From positions 186,001 through 250,000 of the forward strand of contig NZ_LVJH01000017.1 in assembly GCF_001637205.1 (NCBI RefSeq): DNA of 64,000 nt, written 5' to 3'. This document shows, piece after piece, positions 1-9,138 of this stretch. The notes below the pieces were generated by a model that was given only the letters and a program-made list of their open reading frames with translations, did not search any database and was not told the DNA's origin. Every line of letters begins with the position of its first letter. Within the stretch, counting starts at the first letter, position 1. Origin of the DNA: Paenibacillus glacialis (GTDB lineage: Bacteria; Bacillota; Bacilli; Paenibacillales; Paenibacillaceae). A program made the position numbers and the translations under genes.

Positions 1-1
1 T

Positions 2-1714
2 AACAAAACTGGTAAAGTAACGCAAATTGCTTCCAATGTATATTCAGTTGAGTTTGATGATGCTAACCGTCTGCCAGGATACGAGTCTACTTTGTTCGTA
101 GAAGTTAAAGACTACTCCGGTAACGCTAACGCTGTGAAAGAACACAAAATCAATGCTTCTGTTGACTTGGTTCGTCCACAAGTAGTTGAAACTATATTTG
201 GTGACAGAACTAACGCATTGACAGTTCGCTTTGACAAAGCTGTAAAAGCAGCTGACAGAAAATACTTCACTATTAAAAAAGGTGACGATGTAATCTCTGT
301 AAGCAGTGTAGTGGCAGCTGACTCTTCCAACAAAATATTCTATGTTAATTTCTTCAATACCCTTGAGACTGGCACTTATAACTTGAAGGTTGCTGATGTT
401 CAAGATACAACAGCTCTTAAAAACACATTGGTAGAATACAATGGTACATTCGTAGCTAATGATACTAAGAATCCACAAATCTCTTCTACAGATTACAATG
501 AGTCTGCTCGCAAACTTACTTTGAACTTTGGTAGAGAAATGGATCTGGCAACCGTTAATGCAAAAGGTAACTACTACATTAACTTCCAGAAAAATGGAGC
601 TAACGCTCAAAATATCGCTCTTCCAAGTGAAGTTGGCGTAAATGCAGTTAACGGTAGTAAATCCGTAGTTCTTCAGTTCCCTGAATATATCGATGGAACT
701 AAAGTTACCTTCGGACCAAACGGATCTGTTAAAGATGTAACTACAACTGGCTTGAGATCCAAAACAGGTCAAGTAGTATCTTTGCATAGCTCCATCCTGA
801 AAGATTCTGCTGCGAACCAATTGAAATGGATTGGCGCTGTACAAAAAGATGCTAAAACTTTTGAATTGACATTCAACCAAGTAGTCGCATCTGCAAATGT
901 GGGCGACTTCCAAATCAATGGAACTTACCCTGCTTCTGTAAGTGTTGATGAGAACAAAGTAACACTGAAAACTTCTGATGAAGTTACTGGTGCTAACATT
1001 ACTCTGTTCGCTAACAACTCAATCGAGACATATTCGAACAATCGAATGAACTTGTCTTCTAACGCTAATATGCCAGTTAGCAATGCTGTAGCACCTCGTG
1101 TTGCTAATGTTAGCGTGAGAGATAGTGTTTATAATTCATTTGTTATGACATTCAATACAAGCATCGATTCGATCAATGGTAACACAGTTGACCAAATTGC
1201 GAATGATCTGGTTATTAAAGATTTGTCTTTAACTAACACACCAGATCTTACACCAATATCTGATTACACTGTTGAGCGTAAAAGCAGCAATGAACTTACG
1301 GTGAAAATCAAAAAAGCTAATGCTTTGATTAACCCAATTTCTGTTCAAGTTAAAGGTGCAAAATATCTTGTTGCAACAGGAACGACATCGAAAGCCGTTG
1401 ATTCCGACGTATACACAGTTGCAGCTCCATCTACAATTTCAACTAACGTAGTTGCCACTGGCACTACAATTTCTGACACAGCTACTGGTAAATTACTGAC
1501 AGTTAAGTTGAACAAAGCTGTAACAACTTCGACTAGTACTTTTAATGTAACTATTGCTAATAAAGCGTATAGTGCGTCTCTGAATAGTGCTAAAGACGGT
1601 ATTGAAGTTGCTCTTGCTACCAACGACAATGTTGCTGGAGATCAATTCTTCGCTACTGTAACTGATGGTAATAAAGAAGCTTTTGTAACAATAACTATCA
1701 GTTCTAACAAATAG
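2..1714 (+). CDS. Large surface protein with Ig-like repeats, C-terminal part (5' end outside window)
   Basis: The reading frame is open from base 2, so the true start lies left of the window; the TTG at 92 is not a start. About 570 residues are visible, rich in Thr, Ser, Asn and Val, with no cysteine noticed. They form successive beta-sandwich-like blocks of about 90-110 residues with repeated patterns such as LTVRFDKAV, LTLNFGREMD, FELTFNQVV and LTVKLNKAV, as in bacterial Ig-like (SbsA/Big) domains. The strongly biased AT-rich codon choice resembles that of the flagellin gene in this window and suggests high expression. No SLH motif or sorting signal is present in the visible C-terminus, so any cell-wall anchor would be N-terminal. 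An S-layer protein is likely, but the family is inferred. Confidence 0.7.
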   Translation, partial: NKTGKVTQIASNVYSVEFDDANRLPGYESTLFVEVKDYSGNANAVKEHKINASVDLVRPQVVETIFGDRTNALTVRFDKAVKAADRKYFTIKKGDDVISVSSVVAADSSNKIFYVNFFNTLETGTYNLKVADVQDTTALKNTLVEYNGTFVANDTKNPQISSTDYNESARKLTLNFGREMDLATVNAKGNYYINFQKNGANAQNIALPSEVGVNAVNGSKSVVLQFPEYIDGTKVTFGPNGSVKDVTTTGLRSKTGQVVSLHSSILKDSAANQLKWIGAVQKDAKTFELTFNQVVASANVGDFQINGTYPASVSVDENKVTLKTSDEVTGANITLFANNSIETYSNNRMNLSSNANMPVSNAVAPRVANVSVRDSVYNSFVMTFNTSIDSINGNTVDQIANDLVIKDLSLTNTPDLTPISDYTVERKSSNELTVKIKKANALINPISVQVKGAKYLVATGTTSKAVDSDVYTVAAPSTISTNVVATGTTISDTATGKLLTVKLNKAVTTSTSTFNVTIANKAYSASLNSAKDGIEVALATNDNVAGDQFFATVTDGNKEAFVTITISSNK

Positions 1715-1726
1715 TTCAAAACATCA

Positions 1727-1766
1727 AAACAAATCAGAGAACTAAGTTCTCTGGTTTGTTTTTTTA
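1727..1766 (+). terminator. Intrinsic terminator of the surface-protein gene
   Basis: A 16-bp stem (AAACAAATCAGAGAAC with its near-complement, one G-T pair) has a TAA loop and is followed by a T run, 12 bp after the stop codon. Confidence 0.92.
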
Positions 1767-1893
1767 TTTCCAGAAAACCAACAACGGTAACCAGTAACCA
1801 GTAACCAGTCTGTAGAAGTAATTCTTTATGGGTCTTTTCTCCTGAAGTTAATCCGAAGCACTCAGAAAAATAAATGTATATTATTATATAGAT

Positions 1894-1976
1894 AGATTGA
1901 ACTAAAGACGAACCCTCATATTCATGATTCTCTTTAGAAATGATTGAACTTGTGAGCGCAAACTTTAGTTCAATCT
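1894..1976. repeat. Palindromic repeat, copy 1 of 3
   Basis: The element begins with AGATTGAACTAAAG and ends with its perfect inverted copy CTTTAGTTCAATCT. The interior carries GACGAACCCTCAT and ATGATTGAACTTGTGAGCGC. The same sequence recurs almost unchanged at 41967-42051 in front of argG, and in diverged form at 36054-36137 in front of argC. It contains no ORF and no obvious target-site duplication. It is a MITE- or REP-like element or a folded RNA; the sequence alone does not decide. Confidence 0.8.
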
Positions 1977-2000
1977 ATATAGATATGGTAATAAAGGATA

Positions 2001-2037
2001 AGCCCTAATTCCCTTCAAGAAGTTAGGGCTATTTCTA
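2001..2037 (+). terminator. Terminator-like hairpin
   Basis: AGCCCTAA pairs with TTAGGGCT across a 14-base loop and is followed by the T-rich ATTTCTATTTC. It lies 24 bp after repeat copy 1 and just before a Shine-Dalgarno sequence at 2042, so it may also work as an attenuator. Confidence 0.55.
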
Positions 2038-2054
2038 TTTCAGGAGGAATCCAA

Positions 2055-2200
2055 ATGAAGAGCCAACCCGCAAAGCGTGTGAACATTGTAAGTGTGAAGA
2101 ATATTATGTGAGTGGTGTTCCAACCAAAACAATTCTAGGACAGAAGAATTTCATTTCACACTTTAAACTTTTCACTTGTTTTACCTCCCTAATATCTCTA
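2055..2200 (+). pseudogene. Possible decayed small zinc-ribbon-like ORF
   Basis: A good ribosome-binding site (AGGAGGAAT at 2042) precedes an ATG at 2055, but that frame stops after 18 codons. The neighbouring frame, readable from about 2072, gives KACEHCKCEEYYVSG with closely spaced cysteines, as in a short zinc-binding segment. A single-base frameshift would join the start to this frame. The open frame then runs into the 5' region of the next gene without a recognisable fold. I do not recognise a family; this is either a remnant or chance. Confidence 0.25.
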
Positions 2201-2238
2201 TCATTAAAAGAAATAAACAATCATAGAGGAGGAACATC

Positions 2239-2778
2239 ATGAATAAAGCTTGGAAAGTTGTAACTGCGGCAGTATTGTTCAGCAGTGTTGCTTGGGTTGG
2301 TTCAATATTGAATACAACAGCTAGCGGTGCAGGCTCTACCACACAACCTGGAACGTCAGATGACCCCGTCGTAACTAAGAGCTACGTAGATCAACAGATA
2401 CAAAAGGCATTAGGTGGGGGTACTACTACAACACCAACACCAGTTCCACCGACTACACCAACACCAGTGCCTCCAAACCCAACAGATAACGGAAATTCAA
2501 GTGCAAATGCGCTCGTAGTTGTAGACGTTAAGCCAGGTCAGACGCTGTTAGCTAATGCAGGGACGGAATTTATTGTTCGTAATGGTAAGGCAATTATATA
2601 CAGTCCTGACGCTAATGGTGTGCCTGATTTGACCGCTGGGTTAGATATCAAGAATGGACAATCTGTAGTAACAAACCATCTATTATCCTTCCCAAGAGAA
2701 GGACGGGGTATTACGGTTCAAGAAGGACAGAAATACGGTTTAGTTGTTATGGTCCGCGGAAGTTATACTATTCAATAA
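2239..2778 (+). CDS. Small secreted protein of unknown function
   Basis: 179 residues. The start is set by AGGAGGAAC 8 bp upstream. Residues 1-31 form a signal peptide (MNKAWK, a hydrophobic stretch, then TTASGA). Residues 46-56 (VVTKSYVDQQI) look helical, and residues 60-90 are a Thr/Pro linker with a repeated TPTPVPP unit. Residues 95-179 form a beta-rich C-terminal domain (VVVDVKPGQTLLANAGTEF). Export and a surface role are likely, with the linker separating two small domains. There is no membrane anchor or SLH motif. I do not recognise the C-terminal domain with certainty. It lies between the surface-protein gene and a spore-protein gene without an obvious operon link. Confidence 0.75.
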   Translation: MNKAWKVVTAAVLFSSVAWVGSILNTTASGAGSTTQPGTSDDPVVTKSYVDQQIQKALGGGTTTTPTPVPPTTPTPVPPNPTDNGNSSANALVVVDVKPGQTLLANAGTEFIVRNGKAIIYSPDANGVPDLTAGLDIKNGQSVVTNHLLSFPREGRGITVQEGQKYGLVVMVRGSYTIQ

Positions 2779-2885
2779 TGGTTATCCGTATTATTGCCAG
2801 TAGTAGCAATCTTTTATACGTGTAATTCGAACGAGAATGTAAATAATACTCTTGCAAGTACATCATGCAGGAGGTGCTCATTATA

Positions 2886-3158
2886 ATGGCAAGAAACAAT
2901 CGTAAAGTTGTACCGGAGAGTCGCCAGATGATTGATCAAATGAAATATGAAATTGCTGCGGAATTCGGACTACATGTTGGTGGCTATAGTAGTACAGCTG
3001 GAATGGACACTGAATTTGCTTCCGATCTTGGAGCGGTTGAAGGATATACGAATCATGGACGAGCAAGCTGGGGCCATCTAACATCAAGAGAGAATGGATC
3101 TGTAGGTGGTGAAATCACCAAACGATTAATTCGACAAGCTGAGCAAAGTTTCATATAA
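2886..3158 (+). CDS. Small acid-soluble spore protein, alpha/beta type
   Basis: 90 residues from the ATG at 2886, chosen because AGGAGGTGC ends 9 bp before it; an ATG at 2865 overlaps this site. [10 protein letters not shown] and the C-terminal [18 protein letters not shown] match the conserved blocks of alpha/beta-type SASPs, which coat and protect spore [11 protein letters not shown] resembles the cleavage site of the germination protease GPR (TEFAS/E). The segment between the two blocks differs from the commonest SASPs, so this is a divergent member. Such genes are normally transcribed by sigma-G in the forespore; I see only a weak -10-like AATAATA at 2842 and no convincing -35. It shows that the organism forms spores. 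Confidence 0.88.
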   Translation: MARNNRKVVPESRQMIDQMKYEIAAEFGLHVGGYSSTAGMDTEFASDLGAVEGYTNHGRASWGHLTSRENGSVGGEITKRLIRQAEQSFI

Positions 3159-3230
3159 AAAATACTTCATTATATATTATGTATCACAGCAATGTGAACG
3201 CTATTATGTTATACGTCTAGTTCAAGATGA

Positions 3231-3259
3231 TTGACACCGTTTGACAAATAAGATAATAT
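3231..3259 (+). promoter_or_regulatory. Sigma-A promoter of metK
   Basis: TTGACA and TAATAT are separated by 17 bp, predicting a transcript start near 3266 and a leader of only about 65 nt before metK. Confidence 0.8.
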
Positions 3260-3279
3260 GACCTTTGAGGATTGTAAGC

Positions 3280-3312
3280 AACCTTTTCCAACTGGGGAAG
3301 GTTCATTTTTTT
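3280..3312 (+). terminator. Terminator hairpin inside the metK leader
   Basis: AACCTTTTCC pairs with GGGGAAGGTT (two G-U pairs) over an AACT loop and is followed by CATTTTTTT. It lies between the promoter and the metK ribosome-binding site, so it must be read through or antiterminated for metK expression. No S-box or T-box aptamer fits in the roughly 14 nt upstream. Confidence 0.75.
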
Positions 3313-3331
3313 CTTATTGGGAGGTTACATT

Positions 3332-4534
3332 ATGTCAATTAAAGGACGTCATCTGTTTACATCTGAGTCCGTTACCGAAGGACATCCAGATAAAATATGC
3401 GACCAAATTTCTGATGCAGTGTTGGATGCATTCTTGGCGAACGATCCTAACGCACGTGTTGCGTGTGAAGTAGCTGTAGCTACAGGCCTAGTTCTAGTCA
3501 TTGGGGAAATTAGTACGAATTCTGATTATGTGGATATTCCATCCATCGTAAGAAACACAATCAAGGAAATTGGATACACACGCGCTAAATATGGTTTTGA
3601 CTATAATACATGTGCTGTACTCACCTCACTGAATGAACAATCTGCTGATATAGCTCAAGGTGTAAATGCAGCGATAGAAAACCGTGATCTTGATCAAATG
3701 GATACAGAAACGGCAGATATCGGCGCGGGAGACCAAGGACTAATGTTTGGTTTTGCAACGAATGAGACGCCAGAACTTATGCCACTTCCTATCGCATTAG
3801 CACATCGTATTTCGCGTCAACTCTCGGCTGTGCGTAAAGATGGCACGCTAAATTACTTGCGTCCAGATGGCAAAACACAAGTGACTATTGAATATATAGA
3901 TGATAAGCCTGTACGTGTAGACACGATCGTTGTTTCTACGCAACATGCTGAAGAAATAACGTTAGAACAGATTCAAGCTGACATTAGAGAGCACGTGATT
4001 CTTCCAGTTGTTCCTGCTGAATTGCTAGATGAGAATACCAAATACTTCATCAACCCAACAGGACGTTTCGTTATCGGAGGTCCACAAGGAGACGCAGGCT
4101 TAACAGGACGTAAGATCATCGTTGATACATACGGTGGTTATGCACGTCATGGAGGCGGAGCGTTCTCTGGTAAGGATCCTACGAAGGTAGACCGTTCAGC
4201 GGCATACGCAGCTCGTTACGTAGCTAAGAACCTTGTAGCTGCTGGTCTTGCAGATAAATGTGAGATTCAATTGGCTTATGCCATTGGTGTAGCTACTCCG
4301 GTATCCGTCAATGTAGATACTTACGGTACAGGTAAAGTGAGTGAAGAGAAGTTAGTGGAGCTAATCCAAAAGAACTTTGATCTTCGCCCAGCGGGCATTA
4401 TTAATATGCTTGACTTGCGTCGTCCGATTTACAAACAGACAGCGGCTTATGGGCATTTCGGTCGTACCGATCTAGATGTACCTTGGGAGCAAGTCGACAA
4501 AGCGGATCTATTGAAAGAACAAGCCGGACTGTAA
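3332..4534 (+). CDS. metK: S-adenosylmethionine synthetase
   Basis: 400 residues, full family length. The ATG at 3332 follows GGGAGGTTACATT and gives the expected N-terminus [14 protein letters not shown]. The enzyme makes SAM from ATP and methionine in the cytoplasm. Family signatures are visible: [15 protein letters not shown] near residue 15 (ATP and methionine binding), [10 protein letters not shown] near residue 120, and [19 protein letters not shown] near residue 275 (phosphate and metal binding). The gene is monocistronic, with its own promoter and a strong terminator. A terminator in the short leader suggests expression control, but the S-box riboswitch usual for metK in Bacillus is absent. 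Confidence 0.97.
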   Translation: MSIKGRHLFTSESVTEGHPDKICDQISDAVLDAFLANDPNARVACEVAVATGLVLVIGEISTNSDYVDIPSIVRNTIKEIGYTRAKYGFDYNTCAVLTSLNEQSADIAQGVNAAIENRDLDQMDTETADIGAGDQGLMFGFATNETPELMPLPIALAHRISRQLSAVRKDGTLNYLRPDGKTQVTIEYIDDKPVRVDTIVVSTQHAEEITLEQIQADIREHVILPVVPAELLDENTKYFINPTGRFVIGGPQGDAGLTGRKIIVDTYGGYARHGGGAFSGKDPTKVDRSAAYAARYVAKNLVAAGLADKCEIQLAYAIGVATPVSVNVDTYGTGKVSEEKLVELIQKNFDLRPAGIINMLDLRRPIYKQTAAYGHFGRTDLDVPWEQVDKADLLKEQAGL

Positions 4535-4553
4535 GTGTGACGGTTTGAAATAA

Positions 4554-4596
4554 AGCGGATATCTGTTCCCTTGAGGGAAGGATATCCGTTTTTTTT
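4554..4596 (+). terminator. metK terminator
   Basis: AGCGGATATCTGTTCCC pairs with GGGAAGGATATCCG around a TTGA loop and is followed by eight T. Confidence 0.92.
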
Positions 4597-4848
4597 GTGT
4601 ATTTAGGGGTCCTTCGTAATATTCCACACAATTACAAGGAACTATACTACCGCTAAATCCGTGATCTCACAGGTTTTTTGGTGCTCAATTACGATCTTCA
4701 TGGGAATGTAAGATCCATTCTTTCACTAAAATACATTGGTTTCTAAACTTGGAAGCGCATTTGACCGTTAATATATATAGGTATGTCCTTGAAGATAGAG
4801 TGACGAGAATTTTACATAGCAGGTTGATTTGAAAGGGGAACGTAAGTA

Positions 4849-7800
4849 ATGAGGAAGAAGATTTCAATAGGAATTGTATTAATGATGGTGGTAAATATGT
4901 TGCTTGGCTCAATGATTAACGTAGCAGGTGCAGCAGGAGAAACTCCGATTGTGATTTCGATGCTACCAGCAGATGGAGCCAAGGGGGTTCCAGTAGATAC
5001 GAGTCAAATCCAACTGACATTTGATCGACAAGTGAAGATGGGCACCGGAACAATTGAAATAACGGATGGTATAAACCCAGCCATAACGGTGGAGTCCATC
5101 ACGCCACAGCCCTATGTTTTAAGCCGGTATGATATAACATTACCTGCTGGTAAATTAGCCAATGGAACTACGTACCATGTGAAGGGACCGGCGGGAACAT
5201 TTATTGATGCAAATACAGCGTCTGTTCAATCGGAAGTTTTCGATATGTCATTTACAACGCTCTCTACCGAAGGTAGTACAGCGCCAGTGATCAGTGGAAT
5301 CTATCCTCTTAAGGGAGAGGTTGTTACTGGGGTTTCGACGGGTTTAAAGATTTCTTTTGATAAGGCTGTTGTTAAAGGTACGGGAACTATTTCTGTCATT
5401 CGTGCTTCCGACAACCAAGTTATATTCACAAAGCCAGTCCAAAACGCAGCTATAACGGTAGATAGCATTAGCAAGACGACTTTTTGGGAAGTAAATGACC
5501 TAAGCCGTGGTGAAAGATATTATGTCCTGATCGACAGTGGTGCGTTCAAGGATGTAGATGGACATCCTTTTGTGGGAATCAGTAGCGCGCAGGAATGGTA
5601 TTTCAATGTACAAGGAACGGCGGTGACATGGGAAGCTACAACCCCTACAGTACCAGCCGCCAATGCAACGAGCGTTGCGATTACGGGTAGCATTCAATTG
5701 AACTTCAGTCGCCCGGTATATCCGGATAAAGGGACAATATCTTTGCAAACATCGGATACTCTTATGAAGGAATTTAATGTTACTTCTGCTGATGTGAAGG
5801 GCGGAGGTACTAACAAAATAACGCTAACTCTACCGACTAATATGACTTACAACAAGACATATACGGTAGCAGTTCCGGCAGGTGCTTTTAAAGATAGTGA
5901 TGGTAACGCTTCACCGTTACGAAGCTGGACCTTCACAACGGGTACGACGACATCGAATGCATTGACATTAAGTTATTTGTCTCCCACGGACAGAAGTACT
6001 AATAATAACCTTACATCAAATATGGTTGCTACGTTCAACCGAAATATTGCCCTACTTAATGCGTCGGGAGTTACGCTTAAAAAACAAGGTACGACTACAG
6101 CGATTCCTGCTACAGTATCAGCTTCGGGTACGCAATTAATAATAAGACCATCCGCCAATCTGCAAGAAGGGGCAACATATTATGTAGATATTGCTTCTGG
6201 TGCAATGGCGGATCTGGTGACAGGAGAATTATATTCGGGTCTTAGTGGTACGTCAAGTTGGACCTTCCAGACGACCGTATCTGACAAAACTGTACCCGTC
6301 ATTCAGAGCGCGACGATGTATAGTAATTCAGTCATTCGTCTTCAGTACAATAAAATGCTGGATTCCTCGATCAATTTGCTGACGTCCAGCTTCACAGTTA
6401 CCGTGAACGGAGAGACGCGAAAGCTCAACAATGCCTACGTTTCTGGTGAGAGCGTGTATGTCACTTTGGAGACTGGGGTGGCTGTTGGGCAGATCGTCCG
6501 AATTACTTACAGTGGCAACAGTGTCAGACCGGTACAGGATTTGTCTAAGAACATGGCTGCATCCTTGTCTAGCAAGGAAGTTACGAACGGTATTGATTCG
6601 GTATTACCGAAACCAACCGATGGATACGTCTCAGGAAGTACATTGACATTAACTTTTAGTGAAAGTCTAGAGAGTCTTTCCAGTAGTTATGCTTATAATC
6701 AATTTTCGGTGGTGACTGACGGCTATTCGAAAGGTATAAGTAGCATTTATCAGAGTGGACGAACGGTCACGTTATATTTGTCTAGCTCAGTATCTAATGG
6801 AGAAATCGTGAAAGTATCCTATTCACCGGGATCGTACCCATTGAAAGATTATCGGGGACAGAATATTTCGGCGTTTAATGATTATTTTGTTCGTAATGCT
6901 TATGATACGAAACCTCCGGAATTAACGGGGATAGAAGGAAATAGCAATAAAGTTATACTTACCTACAATGAGGCGTTAAAGACGAGTGGTATTCCGATGA
7001 AGAGTCAATTTTCGGTGCTAGTCAATAATGTGGCTGTATTCGTTACGAATGTGGAAATCATGTCCAATCAAGTTATTCTTACGCTAGCGTCATCTTATAC
7101 TATGAATCAGGCTGTGACGTTATCTTATGTGGCTGGAGTTGGTGGGATTGCAGACTTGAACGGAAATTTGGCCGGATATATCAATCTGCAACCAATCAAT
7201 TATAGCGTCGTGGCGGAGGGGATTCGTTCAGCAACGGTACGGGGCGATACAATTACGATCGTTTATAATAAGAATCTAAAGGAAATGTCCCTATTACCGG
7301 TTAATCAGTTCAATGTGTCTGTCGATCAGGCCAACCGTCCTGTTCAATCTGCGACAGTCGGTGGGGATACCGTCACGCTTAAGTTGAGCTCGGCGGTTAC
7401 AAATGATCAAGTTGTTCTGTTGTCATATTTAACAGGTACTGCACCTTTGTATGATAGTCAGGGCAATATTATCAAAGCTTACACAAATATGCGAGTTCAG
7501 AACGTGAGTAATACGGGTGGAACTACAGGTAGTACTAATCAGCCAGGCTACATCACATCAATGTCTTCAGGGGACTTTGGAATAGGTGGTTACTTACTAA
7601 ATTCCTCTTCAGGCCAATCGTGGGAGAGTCGTTCTCGCAATGGGCAAAGCATTGGGAAATATGTACTTGATCAGTCAAAGGTACTGGGTGGAATGAAATT
7701 TATTACTAATAATAATGTGAGTAAAATGCTGGTGTTTGAGGTTCCTTCCACCGAAAAGGCAGCTGAAGTTGTTATACCATTGAGTGCATTAATGGAGGTG

Positions 7801-8826
7801 AACAGCAGCGGTAAGAGTGGTTCATTTGCAGTGCGGTATAAGAATGTCATGTACGAGCTCCCAATTGACAAAATTTCGTACACAGACATTTCGCGTGCCT
7901 TGGGAGTATCTTCGTTGAGTGGCGTTAATTTGACGGTTCAGATGGAGTCAGTTTCTAGTTCTCAATTGGCGGTGACAACTTCCCAAAACGGGATTACGAC
8001 GAACCCAATGGTTGATCCGATCCAGTTGTACGTTAGCGTAAGTAACGGATCATCCTCTTCGAATGCTATAGCGATTTCTCACACGGGACAACTTTACTTT
8101 CGTGCATCAAGTAGCCTCGGATCGACCACTCAGGCATCGTTGGTTAAGTATAATGAAACTACGGGTTCCCTTTCTTTTGTACCTTCGAGAGTAACGGGTA
8201 GCCCTGTATCTATCTTATTCAGTGGTAAGATCAGTGGTAATTCTATTGTTGGGCCAGCAGTTGGATACAGTTATTATTCGGATACAACGAAGCATTGGGC
8301 AAAGGAAGCGATCTCTGAGCTTTCAGGAAAAATGATTGTGGAGTCACGCCCAAGCTCAGGAGGGAAGTTCGAGCCAGACAAAAATATTACGCGGGCGGAG
8401 TTCGCCGTATTTATTGCGAAGGGTCTGGGTCTTACAGGGGAAGAAACACGTGGTTTCCCAGATGTATCATCGGGTACGACAGGGGCATATATTGGAGCCG
8501 CAGCGAAGGCTGGGATTATTACTGGTAATTCGGACGGAACGTTTAAGCCAAATAGTTACGTTACCCGCGAGCAGATGGCCCTCATGATGGTACGGGCGAT
8601 GGAGTATGCTGGCCCTAGCATTTCTATTAACGGAACGGCCACTCAAACGCTGTCGAAATTTAAAGATTTTTCAAAAGTACAGTCCAAAGAGATAGTAGCT
8701 AAAGCCGTGAAGGAAGGCATCATTCAGGGTGTAACTATCAATACCTTTCAGCCACAAGGTAATGCAACCCGAGCGCAAGCGGTTGTCATGTTGAAACGTG
8801 TCTTAGACAAATTGAATTACTTGTAA
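4849..8826 (+). CDS. SLH-domain surface protein with Ig-like and SwmB-like repeats
   Basis: 1325 residues, exported. A signal peptide ends near residue 29 (VAGAAG). Four Big_5/SbsA-type Ig-like domains follow at about 31-138, 144-250, 263-365 and 371-478 (PADGAKGVPVDTS, IQLNFSRPV). Four SwmB-like repeats at about 479-890 share the pattern ITYSG/VSYSP then DLNGN. After a Gly/Thr linker at about 889-902 comes an unassigned beta-rich domain of about 230 residues. Three SLH domains at about 1143-1200, 1202-1262 and 1270-1325 (NITRAEF, YVTREQM, NATRAQA) bind pyruvylated cell-wall polymer. The start follows AAAGGGGAACG. It is an adhesin-like or structural envelope protein; the ligand is unknown. 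It has its own terminator and stands alone. Confidence 0.88.
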   Translation: MRKKISIGIVLMMVVNMLLGSMINVAGAAGETPIVISMLPADGAKGVPVDTSQIQLTFDRQVKMGTGTIEITDGINPAITVESITPQPYVLSRYDITLPAGKLANGTTYHVKGPAGTFIDANTASVQSEVFDMSFTTLSTEGSTAPVISGIYPLKGEVVTGVSTGLKISFDKAVVKGTGTISVIRASDNQVIFTKPVQNAAITVDSISKTTFWEVNDLSRGERYYVLIDSGAFKDVDGHPFVGISSAQEWYFNVQGTAVTWEATTPTVPAANATSVAITGSIQLNFSRPVYPDKGTISLQTSDTLMKEFNVTSADVKGGGTNKITLTLPTNMTYNKTYTVAVPAGAFKDSDGNASPLRSWTFTTGTTTSNALTLSYLSPTDRSTNNNLTSNMVATFNRNIALLNASGVTLKKQGTTTAIPATVSASGTQLIIRPSANLQEGATYYVDIASGAMADLVTGELYSGLSGTSSWTFQTTVSDKTVPVIQSATMYSNSVIRLQYNKMLDSSINLLTSSFTVTVNGETRKLNNAYVSGESVYVTLETGVAVGQIVRITYSGNSVRPVQDLSKNMAASLSSKEVTNGIDSVLPKPTDGYVSGSTLTLTFSESLESLSSSYAYNQFSVVTDGYSKGISSIYQSGRTVTLYLSSSVSNGEIVKVSYSPGSYPLKDYRGQNISAFNDYFVRNAYDTKPPELTGIEGNSNKVILTYNEALKTSGIPMKSQFSVLVNNVAVFVTNVEIMSNQVILTLASSYTMNQAVTLSYVAGVGGIADLNGNLAGYINLQPINYSVVAEGIRSATVRGDTITIVYNKNLKEMSLLPVNQFNVSVDQANRPVQSATVGGDTVTLKLSSAVTNDQVVLLSYLTGTAPLYDSQGNIIKAYTNMRVQNVSNTGGTTGSTNQPGYITSMSSGDFGIGGYLLNSSSGQSWESRSRNGQSIGKYVLDQSKVLGGMKFITNNNVSKMLVFEVPSTEKAAEVVIPLSALMEVNSSGKSGSFAVRYKNVMYELPIDKISYTDISRALGVSSLSGVNLTVQMESVSSSQLAVTTSQNGITTNPMVDPIQLYVSVSNGSSSSNAIAISHTGQLYFRASSSLGSTTQASLVKYNETTGSLSFVPSRVTGSPVSILFSGKISGNSIVGPAVGYSYYSDTTKHWAKEAISELSGKMIVESRPSSGGKFEPDKNITRAEFAVFIAKGLGLTGEETRGFPDVSSGTTGAYIGAAAKAGIITGNSDGTFKPNSYVTREQMALMMVRAMEYAGPSISINGTATQTLSKFKDFSKVQSKEIVAKAVKEGIIQGVTINTFQPQGNATRAQAVVMLKRVLDKLNYL

Positions 8827-8843
8827 GTCAATGCTCAATAAAA

Positions 8844-8881
8844 GAAACTCTCAAGACCGTTAATCGGTTTTGAGAGTTTTT
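8844..8881 (+). terminator. Terminator after the SLH protein
   Basis: AAACTCTCAAGACCG pairs with CGGTTTTGAGAGTTTTT around a TTAAT loop, with a T run. Confidence 0.92.
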
Positions 8882-9138
8882 GCATTTGAGTAGTTGGAGA
8901 GGTGAATGACGAAGGTTCACATTAGGAAGTAAGCTTGTTGTATTAGGTTGTTCCTACGGTTAGTTAATCTGTTCACTGTAGTCAATTGGTCAAGTAGTAA
9001 GCGAATGAATAGAACAAATTGCTGAATTGACGTAACTTTTCCTCTTAAAAGTAGTCTATTATATGTAAGCTATTATAATATTCAGTAATTTTGCGTGTTA
9101 ATATATGATTTGCTAACGAGATGGGAGATTAATAATTC

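Noticed and set aside
44..913. A 289-codon open frame on the minus strand opposite the surface-protein gene
   Set aside because: It is a shadow of the strongly biased codons of the plus-strand gene; no ribosome-binding site, and the cysteine- and phenylalanine-rich product has no domain pattern.
1786..1810. Three tandem TAACCAG units
   Set aside because: Too short to be a regulatory array; most likely replication slippage in a spacer behind a terminator.
2999..3331. S-box or T-box riboswitch upstream of metK
   Set aside because: The promoter is only about 65 bp from the start and the leader holds just one terminator stem; no conserved riboswitch helices could be recognised.
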